A stretch of 64,000 nucleotides of DNA from Atrina japonica (lineage: Eukaryota; Mollusca; Bivalvia; Pterioida; Pinnidae), in contig BROG01000551.1 in the NCBI GenBank assembly GCA_030159075.1, positions 441,197 to 505,196 on the forward strand. Reading direction: 5' to 3'. Position 1 is the stretch's first letter. The number at the start of each line of letters is the position of its first letter. The translations under genes were made by a program, and so were the position numbers. Positions 10,901 through 17,925 of this stretch are shown piece after piece. The notes below the pieces were generated by a model. It was given only the letters and a program-made list of their open reading frames with translations. It did not search any database and was not told where the DNA came from.

Positions 10901-11924
10901 ACGACGTTTGTTAGGTACATGGACGACGTGTGAATTGAATAAAGCTATAGAAAAAAGGTTATGTGATCGATCGTATCTTTGAAGTATGGCATTTCCCTGA
11001 TCAGTCCAATACTTTATTTCGTAGCTATATTGATCAGTTTCTTCAGATTAAGCAACAAGCTAGTGGTTTTTCCTGCTTCCTGTCAAACAGAAGAAGATCG
11101 TCGTCAGTACCTCAAAGAGATTGAAACGAGAGAACAACTGATCATACGAGAAGAAGATGTAGAGAAGAATCCTATCTTACGGACCATTGCTAAACTGTTT
11201 CTGAACTGTTTGTGGGGTAAATTTGCTCAACGAACTAATTTACCTCAGACACAGTATGTGGAGAGTTACGAAGCATTACAACAGTTACTTCAAGATGACA
11301 CTCGTGAGATATTACATTTAGAACTGATTCCAAATGACGAAGGCCATGATGAGCTTGACATGATGCTGGTGAATTCAAAACCGAAGGATGACTTTGATGA
11401 ACCCAATGGTTTTTAGCAATGTAGTGCTAGCAGCCTTTACGACGTCTTTAGCACGGTTACATCTCTATGCCACCCTAGAAGGTTTGGGAGAAACGTGTAT
11501 TATATTTTGATACAGACAGTATCATTTATCAACACGATCCACAGCAGTGGAATCCTACTATCATAAACAGTTTAGGAGGATGGACAGACGAATTAGATGG
11601 GGATTCTATCTTATCCTTTGTCTCGGGAGGTCCTAAAAATTATGCGTACAAGACTCGTCAGGACAAAACGGTGTGTGTAGAGTCAAAGGAATCACTTTTG
11701 ATAGTCGTACCACTTCTACAGTCAACGTAGATACATTGAAACAGTTGTTACGTGGTCAACAAAAGAAAGTGATAGTATCGTACCCTCATAAGATCATGCG
11801 AACGAAACAACATAAAGTCAAAACACAGGCGATGACTAAAGAAGTGCGTGTCGTGTATGATAAGAGACATCGCATTGAAAACTTTTGTACTTTACCTTAT
11901 GGTTATTTGAATAAAGTTTTTTGA
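7933..11924 (+). pseudogene. Protein-primed-type family B DNA polymerase, frame-broken
   Basis: A single gene of about 1,330 codons spread over all three frames by about nine one-base shifts (first at about 8336 in a GGG run). The N-terminal region ends in a Cys/His cluster at 8925-8990 (YYCDHCD...CPQCC). Exonuclease motifs: YDFEC at 9331-9345, HNFKGYDG near 9577-9600, YCESD near 9959-9973. An insert near 10266-10335 carries EFHGCFWHGCP. Polymerase motifs: DVCSLYP near 10630-10650, KLFLNCLWGKFAQ near 11191-11229, and YFDTDS near 11503-11520 with both catalytic aspartates. It belongs to the DNA_pol_B_2 family of Polintons and related viruses, which copies the element genome from a terminal-protein primer. 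All catalytic motifs survive, so the breaks are either recent or sequencing artefacts. Confidence 0.94.
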
Positions 11925-11932
11925 GTAATAAA
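11910..11932 (+). terminator. Poly(A) signals at the end of the polymerase gene
   Basis: AATAAA occurs at 11910-11915, overlapping the last codons, and again at 11927-11932 just after the TGA stop. The polymerase mRNA thus appears to use ordinary polyadenylation, unlike the small genes. Confidence 0.6.
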
Positions 11933-11968
11933 ATGTATGAAACTTGACTTTGGTGTTGGTGTTGATGA

Positions 11969-11975
11969 TATAAAA
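11969..11975 (+). promoter_or_regulatory. TATA box for the Maverick-type conserved gene
   Basis: TATAAAA lies about 60 bases upstream of the first candidate ATG (12034) and about 45 bases after the polymerase stop. The spacing fits an independent promoter. Confidence 0.55.
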
Positions 11976-12033
11976 CAGAAGACAGTGAAGGGTAGGGGTT
12001 CATTGATACAGTGTGATCTCAAGTACACGCATC

Positions 12034-13072
12034 ATGGCGACTCTCGATTCGAAAGATCATGGTAGTTTTTAACATGACTTTACCTAGCGATGCTAGTTTT
12101 AAAAGTCTTTCCCGATAATACCTTAACAGAAATTCAAAACTCATTTACCTCAAGCTTTAAGTATGATGGATAGTGAGTGGGAAATAGCGTTGAGTGAATT
12201 GATCTTTCCCAACTTAATAGAATCGATAACATCAGATGAGAATTACATAGATGTCCTGGTTCCCCTTCACGTTCCTTTGGAATCCGTCGTGACACCTAAA
12301 AATCCCCAGGACCCCTCTACGTATCCTAAGAAAAAAGGAAATGAAATATCGCCAACATGAACGTTTTACTGTAGAATTGATAAAGAAACACGTCTCGTTA
12401 GATGATCCCCAATTTGATCATGTCATCTCTAAAACTGATACGAAATCGGGGGGATCGCTTTTGTAGGAAGTATTTGGAGACTTAAATTTCGTTCGGGGTT
12501 TTATGCGTCTCCTGTTGCTTTAATAGAAGAGATGAAAGTTGGGTTTTCTAGAGCCTTTCAATATGTCATTGATGGGATAGAAGATCTCTCTCATAAAAAA
12601 TACTATTAAATTCAGATATGACTCAGCTTTAGATCGATTCATGATTGAGTTTAAAGGCCGATCCATCTATTCCGTTCCCTTTTTAATACGTTTTCCAAGT
12701 CTACTAGGTTATAAGCTTGGCTTTGAAGCCGTTGACATGAATGAGGAGATGACGAAATGGGTCGATGTCACGCACATGCCAAAGTATCCACCCGATTTAA
12801 ATATTGGTATGAGTGGTATCTATGTCTACAGTAACATTGCCGAAAGTCAAATTGTAGGTTCACAATCGTTACCGTTATTACGTGTGGTCCCTTTTCAAAC
12901 GGGTCAATCGCTCAATCATCAACATTGGGAACCTTTTCATTACAATTATGTGGGTTTAAATAAAAAGTATTTTGATACCATTGAAATACAATTGAGAGAT
13001 GACATGGGACGTAAAATTCATTTTCTAGGAGGAAAAGTGATTGCCAAACTTCATTTTCGTCGTGTCATTTAA
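12034..13072 (+). pseudogene. Conserved Maverick-type element protein, probably virion-associated, frame-broken
   Basis: The N-terminus carries MTLPSDAS (ATG at 12074), then VFPDNTLTE and SEWEIALSELIFPN, each in a different frame. This series of blocks opens a protein family seen repeatedly beside polymerase genes in metazoan Maverick-like elements. The C-terminal half is intact from 12641 to 13072 and ends with YVYSNI...QIVG...LLRVVPFQ...FDTIEIQLRDD.G...GGKVIAKLHFRR, also typical of the family. It has no catalytic motif. A beta-rich capsid-associated role is plausible but not shown. At least five frame breaks in the first half. The upstream ATG at 12034 is an alternative start. Confidence 0.75.
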
Positions 13073-13148
13073 AATGAAGTGCAACACAGGACTTGGGTCA
13101 GTTGATGACCGAGAGTCATCGTGTTCACATCTTGTATTATTTATCAAT

Positions 13149-13726
13149 ATGAATCCGACGAAAAGAGAAAATGGCATGACTAAAGCCGTAAGAAAAGAAG
13201 ATATGAAAAGACGAAAGGGGGTGGAAAGGGGAGAAACAGAGAGAAGAGAAACAGAGAGAAGAAGAAGAACAGAGAGAAAGAATAGGGGAAACGATGGAAG
13301 GACAGGAAAAGATAGAAGGAGAGAAAAAGTCAGAAGGACAGAGAGATGAAGAAGGAAAAGAACAGAGAATGAAAAGAAAGAGGGGACGTCCACGCAAAGT
13401 ATCTGTAGAGAGAACAAAAGAACAAAGAGAAGAAGAAGGACAGAGGGGAAGGAGTGAAAAGGGGGCGACCACGAAAAGTAGAACAGGAAGAAATACCTCA
13501 TGATATTTTAATGTTTCTACGACAATGGTTAAGCGATTGTCGTCAGTCTCCCATGTACGGTGACACTTTTCATTTACAATTAAATGATAATAATGGCAAT
13601 CGAGCAGGTATGATGTATCATGTGCATAAAGAACAACGACAAGTAGCATGGGATCCTTTTGGTCATCATGTAGACGTACCGATGATACAATTTGTGTTTC
13701 AGGACAAAAAACGTAGAAAAATATGA
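13149..13726 (+). pseudogene. Basic AT-hook protein, frame-broken
   Basis: Starts MNPTKRENGMTK at 13149 and continues through a long Arg/Lys/Glu-rich tract (13190-13440). It then shows two AT-hook cores, KRGRPRKV at about 13375-13400 and 13456-13480, in consecutive frames. The C-terminal domain of about 80 residues (DILMFLRQWLSDC ... WDPFGHH ... FVFQDKKRRKI) is intact and not recognised. AT-hooks bind the minor groove of AT-rich DNA, so a genome-condensing or chromatin-binding role is likely. Two +1 shifts lie in purine-rich tracts. Minus-strand open frames here are artefacts of the low complexity. Confidence 0.7.
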
Positions 13727-13751
13727 TTTTTTAGTTCTGATCTAAAAATAG

Positions 13752-13774
13752 ATTTTATGGACCTTATAAAAAGG
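13752..13774 (+). promoter_or_regulatory. Promoter motif upstream of the BIR gene
   Basis: TTTTATGGACCTTATAAAAA sits about 45 bases upstream of the ATG at 13816. It matches the polymerase promoter motif at 7776-7795 apart from one extra T. Confidence 0.65.
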
Positions 13775-13815
13775 AAGTGAGAATGCACATCAGGGACCAT
13801 TCACTCTCAGACACG

Positions 13816-14369
13816 ATGGAAAGAACATCAAGTATGGAAACTTTATTTTCATCGACGATGGATGCTAGTCAGATTGTCACGGATAGTGCTCCCACGAACC
13901 GGAGACATGATGGATAGTGTACCACGAAATTCATCGAGTAGAAGTAGATAGTGTACCACGAGCTCATCGGGTTGAAGTGGATAGCGTACCGAGAGTCAAT
14001 CTGATAGAAGTGACAAGGACTCCACCTTCCGAAAGGAGACAAGGTTGTGACCACATTTTAAACTAAGACCTGCTACCGACAGAGGGTTATCGTTTCATCA
14101 GGAATTAAGAATACCTTTAGCCTTGCCTAATTTTTGTACGTATGAATCCAGGTACCTGACGTTTAAAGATCATTGGCCCAAATATCTACCGGGACCTAAA
14201 CAGACAGAATTAGCCAGAGCAGGATTTGTGTATTTAGGGAACAGTGACCACGTTCAGTGTTTTTCTTGTGGCATCTGTTTTAAAAGATGATTGGGAATGG
14301 AGCGATAATGCTTTTACAGAACATCGACGTTGGTCTAAAGATTGTACTTTCAGTCAATTGCTGATATAA
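13816..14369 (+). pseudogene. BIR-domain (IAP-like) protein, frame-broken
   Basis: After an ATG at 13816 the gene shows a short serine-rich start, then a repeated VDSVPR segment (about 13913-13995). A BIR domain follows at about 14141-14360. BIR hallmarks seen: a WPKYLPG segment, LARAGFVYLG, then VQCFSCGIC, and after a one-base shift near 14280 the EH...W..DCTF end. All four zinc ligands (Cys, Cys, His, Cys) are present. BIR proteins bind caspases or their regulators and block cell death; baculoviruses and molluscan herpesviruses also carry them. No RING domain follows: the frame ends within 20 residues. Three frame breaks in all. Probably captured from a molluscan host, where IAP genes are abundant (inference). 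Confidence 0.82.
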
Positions 14370-14468
14370 ACAAAAAACAAAAAACCCTGTGTGGAGCCTC
14401 CCTTCTGGAAACATCCAAGTGACTGACGGCAACAAGTCTAAAAATAGATTAAGAAGAAGAAGAACGGC

Positions 14469-14475
14469 TATAAAG
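14469..14475 (+). promoter_or_regulatory. TATA box of the zinc-knuckle gene
   Basis: TATAAAG about 45 bases upstream of the ATG at 14522. No other core element was recognised. Confidence 0.5.
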
Positions 14476-14521
14476 TAAAGTGAAGTGCAGTGACCAAACA
14501 TCATTTGAATCAGTCATCAAC

Positions 14522-15102
14522 ATGAGTTATCCAGGCTTGTCACAGACGTACCCAAATTATTCACCTAATACTACACCTTACATAGAAGGGGCCGATGAGT
14601 TTGATGAAGTTCTCAAAACGTTAGACCAGTTGCAAGAAAAACAAAAAATGATGCGACCCAGGGAATGTTACGTGATGCCTTGCTATCCACATTACAGAAA
14701 ATGAGGGAAGAACTCACGACTATTACAACTACTCTGAAAGAATTGAAGGATAAAGTACAGCCAGGAGTCAGAACATCGTATATGGGGTACGAATATAAGC
14801 CTACGCCCCAGACTCATCCTTGTTTCATTTGTGGTGAAATTGGACATTGTCTCCTAGATGTCCTAAGAATAACGAGTCGGCAACAACAACAGCAACAACA
14901 GCAACAAAAGTAGAGCCTGAGAACAAAGTAGAAAAATCGATCTCGTCAATCGGACCAGTGTTATAAATGTCATCAGTCAGGTCATTGGGCTTATGAATGT
15001 CCCGAACAGACTTCAACAGGGGCCAAACGTAAACTCAACTTGATGCTCAAGAAGGGAGGCAAAGTCACCAAGAAAGGGAAAGTGGAAACCGAACAGCAGT
15101 GA
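14522..15102 (+). pseudogene. Protein with coiled coil and two CCHC zinc knuckles, frame-broken
   Basis: Starts MSYPGLSQTYPNYSP at 14522, followed by a helical segment DEVLKTLDQLQEKQK and, after a one-base shift near 14660, LQKMREELTTITTTLKELKD, which looks like a coiled coil. Two C-x2-C-x4-H-x4-C knuckles follow: CFICGEIGH completed across a frameshift near 14850, and CYKCHQSGHWAYEC near 14960-15002. They are separated by a Thr/Ala-rich linker made of CAA/ACA repeats. The basic tail is AKRKLNLMLKKGGK. CCHC knuckles bind single-stranded nucleic acid. The layout recalls a retroviral nucleocapsid, but no capsid domain is seen; a nucleic-acid-binding virion protein is plausible. Confidence 0.78.
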
Positions 15103-15890
15103 ATGTTTTAGTACTGTTAAAATGTAAATACGTTTAGTGTCACAGCGTCAAGGAATCCGAACCGACCGATCTAGGACAAAAGCTAACGTTCTTTTGCTCC
15201 GTGCTGTATGGGCAAGATCAACTGTAGTAGTGAGACAAAGTGACTCAAAGTTTTTGTGATGAACGTTTTAACATGAAGTTAATGTTTTCAAAGTTAATGT
15301 TCTCATAGTTCATGCTTATGTATTGTACATAGTCACAGAAAGTGAATCAGTGTTCTCAAAGTTAATGTTCTCATAGTTAATGTTCTCATAGTTCATGCTT
15401 ATGTATTGTACATAGTCACAGAAAGTGAATCAGTATTCTCATAATTAATGTTCTGATAGTTAATGTTCTCATAGTTCATGATTATGTATTGTACATAGTC
15501 ACAGAGGGACGGCCCTAATCCTCTGTCGACTATCTAAAAAGTTTTTTTTTTTAGCGGGGGCATTAAACTTATTAAAATTGAATCTGGGTGTTTGTGTATT
15601 TATGACTAAAAGGTGTATACGTTTTAGAGTACACTTAGAGTTTAAACCTACTGGGTATAAGGTGTACACTAAGAGTACACTTAAGAGTCCTGCTCTAGTA
15701 TCTACAAGGTAGACATAAAGGAGTAATGTAAAAAACAAAACTATGAGCAGAAGGAGATCAAGAGTAAAAGTGTAACACTCAGAGTAGAAGAGATACACAG
15801 AGAAAGAGATACAGAATAAGGGTATACAAAAGGATCTATGTTTTTATTACTGCTCTAATCAGTCGTAGGTTTCTTTTCGTAAAAGTTAGG
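15103..15890. repeat. Intergenic block with tandem repeats inside the element
   Basis: From about 15260 to 15510 a unit containing GTTCTCATAGTTCATGCTTA and TATTGTACATAGTCACAGA occurs three times with internal duplications. From about 15590 to 15760 several related AGAGTACACTTA/AGTGTACACT palindromic pieces occur. No gene is supported; the minus-strand frame at 15499-15798 has no recognisable feature. Confidence 0.65.
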
Positions 15891-15891
15891 T

Positions 15892-15907
15892 GGCCCTGAA
15901 AAGGGCC
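15892..15907 (-). terminator. Histone-type 3' stem-loop of gene B
   Basis: Minus strand GGCCCTTTTCAGGGCC, preceded by AAAC and followed by ACCTAACTTTTACGAAAAGAAACC. It is a perfect match to the metazoan consensus GGYYYUUYUNARRRCC-ACC, with the purine-rich downstream element where U7 snRNA would pair. Confidence 0.88.
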
Positions 15908-15925
15908 GTTTGTGTTTTTAAGGCT

Positions 15926-16126
15926 TTACAGGCCATGGCATAAAAAGCATTTTGTCCGTTTTCTCTGCCGTCTTTCTCTTTTTCTTTTTTCAAGCTTCAC
16001 GAGCTCAATCCATTCGTCGATATTCGATAACCAGCCCACCTTTCTTCCCACTGTATCGGCACATATCAGCCATTCTTCTTTGTCTTGTACTTCGCCCCAC
16101 ATGGTTACACAGTCAGCCATGATCAA
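15926..16126 (-). CDS. Small element gene B, basic/cysteine C-terminus
   Basis: Intact 66-residue frame with start at 16124-16126. A second in-frame ATG follows two codons later. It has a tryptophan-containing N-terminal part and a strongly basic C-terminus, KRKRERRQRKRTKCFLCHGL. A perfect histone-type stem-loop lies 18 bases after the stop. It shares a 114-bp divergent promoter with gene C. No known family recognised. The basic tail ending in cysteines is shared in style with genes C, D and E. A nuclear or DNA-binding virion protein is a reasonable guess. Confidence 0.65.
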   Translation of the reverse strand: MIMADCVTMWGEVQDKEEWLICADTVGRKVGWLSNIDEWIELVKLEKRKRERRQRKRTKCFLCHGL

Positions 16127-16240
16127 ACAATGACTATAGACTCTGAGACATACTCGGCAGGGTGTGACGTCACACGTCGCGTGAGCGTTTCTTCTTCTCC
16201 TTCTTGTTGAACATCGCTTAGTGAAAAAACCAAAACCAAA
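16127..16240. promoter_or_regulatory. Divergent promoter of genes B and C
   Basis: Contains the 14-bp perfect palindrome GTGTGACGTCACAC (16162-16175), centred on a CRE, followed by CGTCGCGTGAGCG. No clear TATA box on either side. Both genes start within about 65 bases of the palindrome. Confidence 0.65.
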
Positions 16241-16601
16241 ATGGAGAGTATCTATACAGAAGCTATTTACAAAATTATTCTGTTACAACAGAAGACCAAG
16301 TGGCGTACCATGAAGTGTAATCGTTACTATCAGAGTCTACTGACAAAACTGAATCTGAGATGGAGGCAATTGAAACATCAGCAAACCTCGCAGAAAGTCA
16401 GAGATGATTTCGATAGGCAGTACCGACAGGGGCTTAGAGTATTTGTCAGCTCAGTATGTTTCTACTAGAAAACAGATTAGAGCTAGTTTTCGTCAACAAC
16501 AGATACCGATCAGCATGACGATCAAGAGAAAGACAGATGATCTACTGGAAGCAGAACGCCGTTTACCTCTGAAAAAGAGAAGATGTTACTGTCAATATTA
16601 G
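16241..16601 (+). pseudogene. Small element gene C with one frameshift, LPLKKRRC C-terminus
   Basis: Starts MESIYTEAIYKIILLQQK at 16241. One extra base in the GGGG run near 16430 moves the frame, and the second frame continues to the stop at 16601, for about 119 residues in all. The product is mostly helical and rich in Arg, Lys and Gln. It ends ERRLPLKKRRCYC plus two residues. Gene D ends with the same LPLKKR-x-C signature, so C and D are probably distant paralogues. The tail resembles in style the basic-Cys-aromatic C-terminal peptide of adenovirus protein VI that activates the viral protease. The stem-loop begins 14 bases after the stop. The shift may be a homopolymer error. Confidence 0.65.
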
Positions 16602-16614
16602 TAACCTAACTAAC

Positions 16615-16630
16615 GGCCCTTTTCAGGGCC
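16615..16630 (+). terminator. Histone-type 3' stem-loop of gene C
   Basis: GGCCCTTTTCAGGGCC preceded by TAAC and followed by ACCCAACTC and TTAGAAAAG. A perfect 16-base consensus match; the downstream purine element is slightly diverged compared with the others. Confidence 0.88.
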
Positions 16631-16664
16631 ACCCAACTCATTAGAAAAGTAATCTAAACTGTAT

Positions 16665-16815
16665 TGAGATATGCTACATCTACTACTCTATAAAACATAA
16701 CCTATCACTCATTTTATTGTGTCATAATCCCTATAGCTCATTTAATTGTCTCATAAACCCTATAGCTGATATTCTTGTCTCATAAACCCTATAACTCATT
16801 TTATTATATACACTG
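16665..16815. repeat. Short tandem repeat between genes C and D
   Basis: A unit of about 34 bases with CTCATAAACCCTATAGCTCA and TTATTGTGTC-like parts occurs about four times. It separates the convergent 3' ends of genes C and D. Confidence 0.7.
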
Positions 16816-16853
16816 CACATTCAGTTTAAGGTTTCTTCTCGTAAGATATAAGT

Positions 16854-16869
16854 GGTCCTGAAAAGGACC
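16854..16869 (-). terminator. Histone-type 3' stem-loop of gene D, with covarying stem
   Basis: Minus strand GGTCCTTTTCAGGACC, followed by ACTTATATC and TTACGAGAAGAAACCTT. Relative to the other loops one C-G pair is replaced by T-A on both arms, a compensatory change that supports a selected RNA stem. It matches the metazoan consensus. Confidence 0.9.
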
Positions 16870-16895
16870 GTTGTTTTTGGCATATCTGCCATGAT

Positions 16896-17165
16896 TCATG
16901 TACAGAATCTCTTTTTTAACGGCAAACACTTCTCATCCATCTGCTTACGTTTTCTCTCTTCTCTACCAAACCGTAAAACAGAATTGAGAAGTACAATTCG
17001 TCTCAGGCGAACATCTTCTTTTCCCCGATGAAAGTTCAGATCAATCTTTCGTAACTTATCTTTAGTATCACGAATAATCTGCCTAGTATCATATACAGGC
17101 TCGATTAGAACAGGTTCGATTTCTTGTTCCATAGTGTACTCCATAGTATACGCCATGTTTGACAT
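16896..17165 (-). CDS. Small element gene D, LPLKKRFC C-terminus
   Basis: Intact 89-residue frame; the start codon ends at 17165 and a second ATG lies three codons on. The N-terminus repeats the YTMEYTMEQE pattern and is acidic. The middle is a charged helix (KLRKIDLNFHRGKEDVRLRR). The C-terminus is KRKQMDEKCLPLKKRFCT, sharing LPLKKR-x-C with gene C. The stem-loop lies 26 bases after the stop. Convergent with gene C and divergent from gene E. No known family recognised; a small structural protein or protease-cofactor-like role is possible. Confidence 0.7.
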   Translation of the reverse strand: MSNMAYTMEYTMEQEIEPVLIEPVYDTRQIIRDTKDKLRKIDLNFHRGKEDVRLRRIVLLNSVLRFGREERKRKQMDEKCLPLKKRFCT

Positions 17166-17401
17166 TTTTTATTTTTATCACTCTTAGACTGATTTCTCCT
17201 AGGCGTCTATCACTCTTGACGTTTTCATTGGTGGAATCACGTTGCCAAAGATACATAGACCAATCATCAAAGAGGTCAAAGTTGACGAGACGGAGTACGT
17301 CGCGTGTGCACTATACTGCTCATATAAAAAGCCGTGCGCGTCTCATTTCACTGCGCTTCATTCCAGAAGAGTTATGGTTATAGCTGTTTTACTTTGAAAA
17401 C
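17166..17401. promoter_or_regulatory. Divergent promoter of genes D and E
   Basis: Holds two CCAAT-type sites (CATTGGTGG near 17230, ACCAATCATC near 17260) and a strong TATATAAAAA box (TATAAAAA at 17323-17330) about 70 bases before the gene E start, with a pyrimidine-rich initiator region between. On the minus side a TGATAAAAATA sequence near 17170-17185 could serve gene D. Confidence 0.65.
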
Positions 17402-17617
17402 ATGAGTACAGAGCAGACAATTGATAGTGAACTGTTTTGGGCTATTAAGCCAAAGCATGTCATCGACAAGTTGAAGACGGCCTCCCAAGAGTGGGAGTAT
17501 TTTGAGAAGCAAAAGGCCGGGATGACAAGATTTGGCCAAGCTGCTGAGGCCCGTGCAGCAGCTGAGAAGAGAAAGAAAATGGTGTGTTGCCGGGACTGCT
17601 GCTGCTGCTGCCTATAA
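17402..17617 (+). CDS. Small element gene E, cysteine-rich C-terminus
   Basis: Intact 71-residue frame starting MSTEQTIDSELFWAIKPK. The body is helical and alanine-rich (AAEARAAAEKRKK). The C-terminus is VCCRDCCCCC plus Leu, encoded by a TGC repeat that may vary in length. A histone-type stem-loop lies 30 bases after the stop. It has the clearest TATA promoter of the small genes. No known family; the terminal cysteines could bind metal, be acylated or form disulfides. Confidence 0.68.
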   Translation: MSTEQTIDSELFWAIKPKHVIDKLKTASQEWEYFEKQKAGMTRFGQAAEARAAAEKRKKMVCCRDCCCCCL

Positions 17618-17647
17618 GGCACAGGGTTTTAACAACCCGAAACAAAC

Positions 17648-17663
17648 GGCCCTTTTCAGGGCC
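17648..17663 (+). terminator. Histone-type 3' stem-loop of gene E
   Basis: GGCCCTTTTCAGGGCC preceded by AAAC and followed by ACCTAACTTACACGAAAAGAAACCTT when read in two pieces: ACCTAACTTACA, then CGAAAAGAAACCTT. Perfect match to the consensus stem-loop and to the purine element of genes A and B. Confidence 0.9.
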
Positions 17664-17836
17664 ACCTAACTTACACGAAAAGAAACCTTAACTGAAACGA
17701 TGCAGTTTTTGTTGTTGTGTTATACTATAGTGGTAAGTCTAGTAGTAAGTAAGTTAATTCTTTTACTTGATTGAACAAAATTTTATGAGATAGAAATCAA
17801 TTTCTAAAAATAGTAACATTAAAAACTTGAAAATAA

Positions 17837-17925
17837 GTTCAGTTAGACTACTGAGAGCTCATTTGGCAGCCGAAGCTCGAAGAGTCAACATCGTCAGAAA
17901 AACTCTCTCTGGGTGAGTGTTTAAT
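17837..17925 (+). repeat. Right subterminal repeat, inverted copy of the left units
   Basis: Shares GTTCAGTTAGAC, GAGAGCTCATTTG, GAAGCTCGAAGAGTCAACAT and GGGTGAGTGTTT with the three left units in inverted orientation. It lies inside the TIR, separated from it by a tandem repeat block, and reads outward like the left units. Confidence 0.65.

Noticed and set aside
13025..13649. Serine/phenylalanine/leucine-rich membrane-like proteins on the minus strand
   Set aside because: They are the complement of the purine-rich Arg/Glu tract of the AT-hook gene, whose C-terminal domain and AT-hooks are on the plus strand.
15926..17617. Histone genes, because of the stem-loops
   Set aside because: None of the small products contains a histone fold, a core-histone length or a tail pattern; only the 3' end signal is histone-like.
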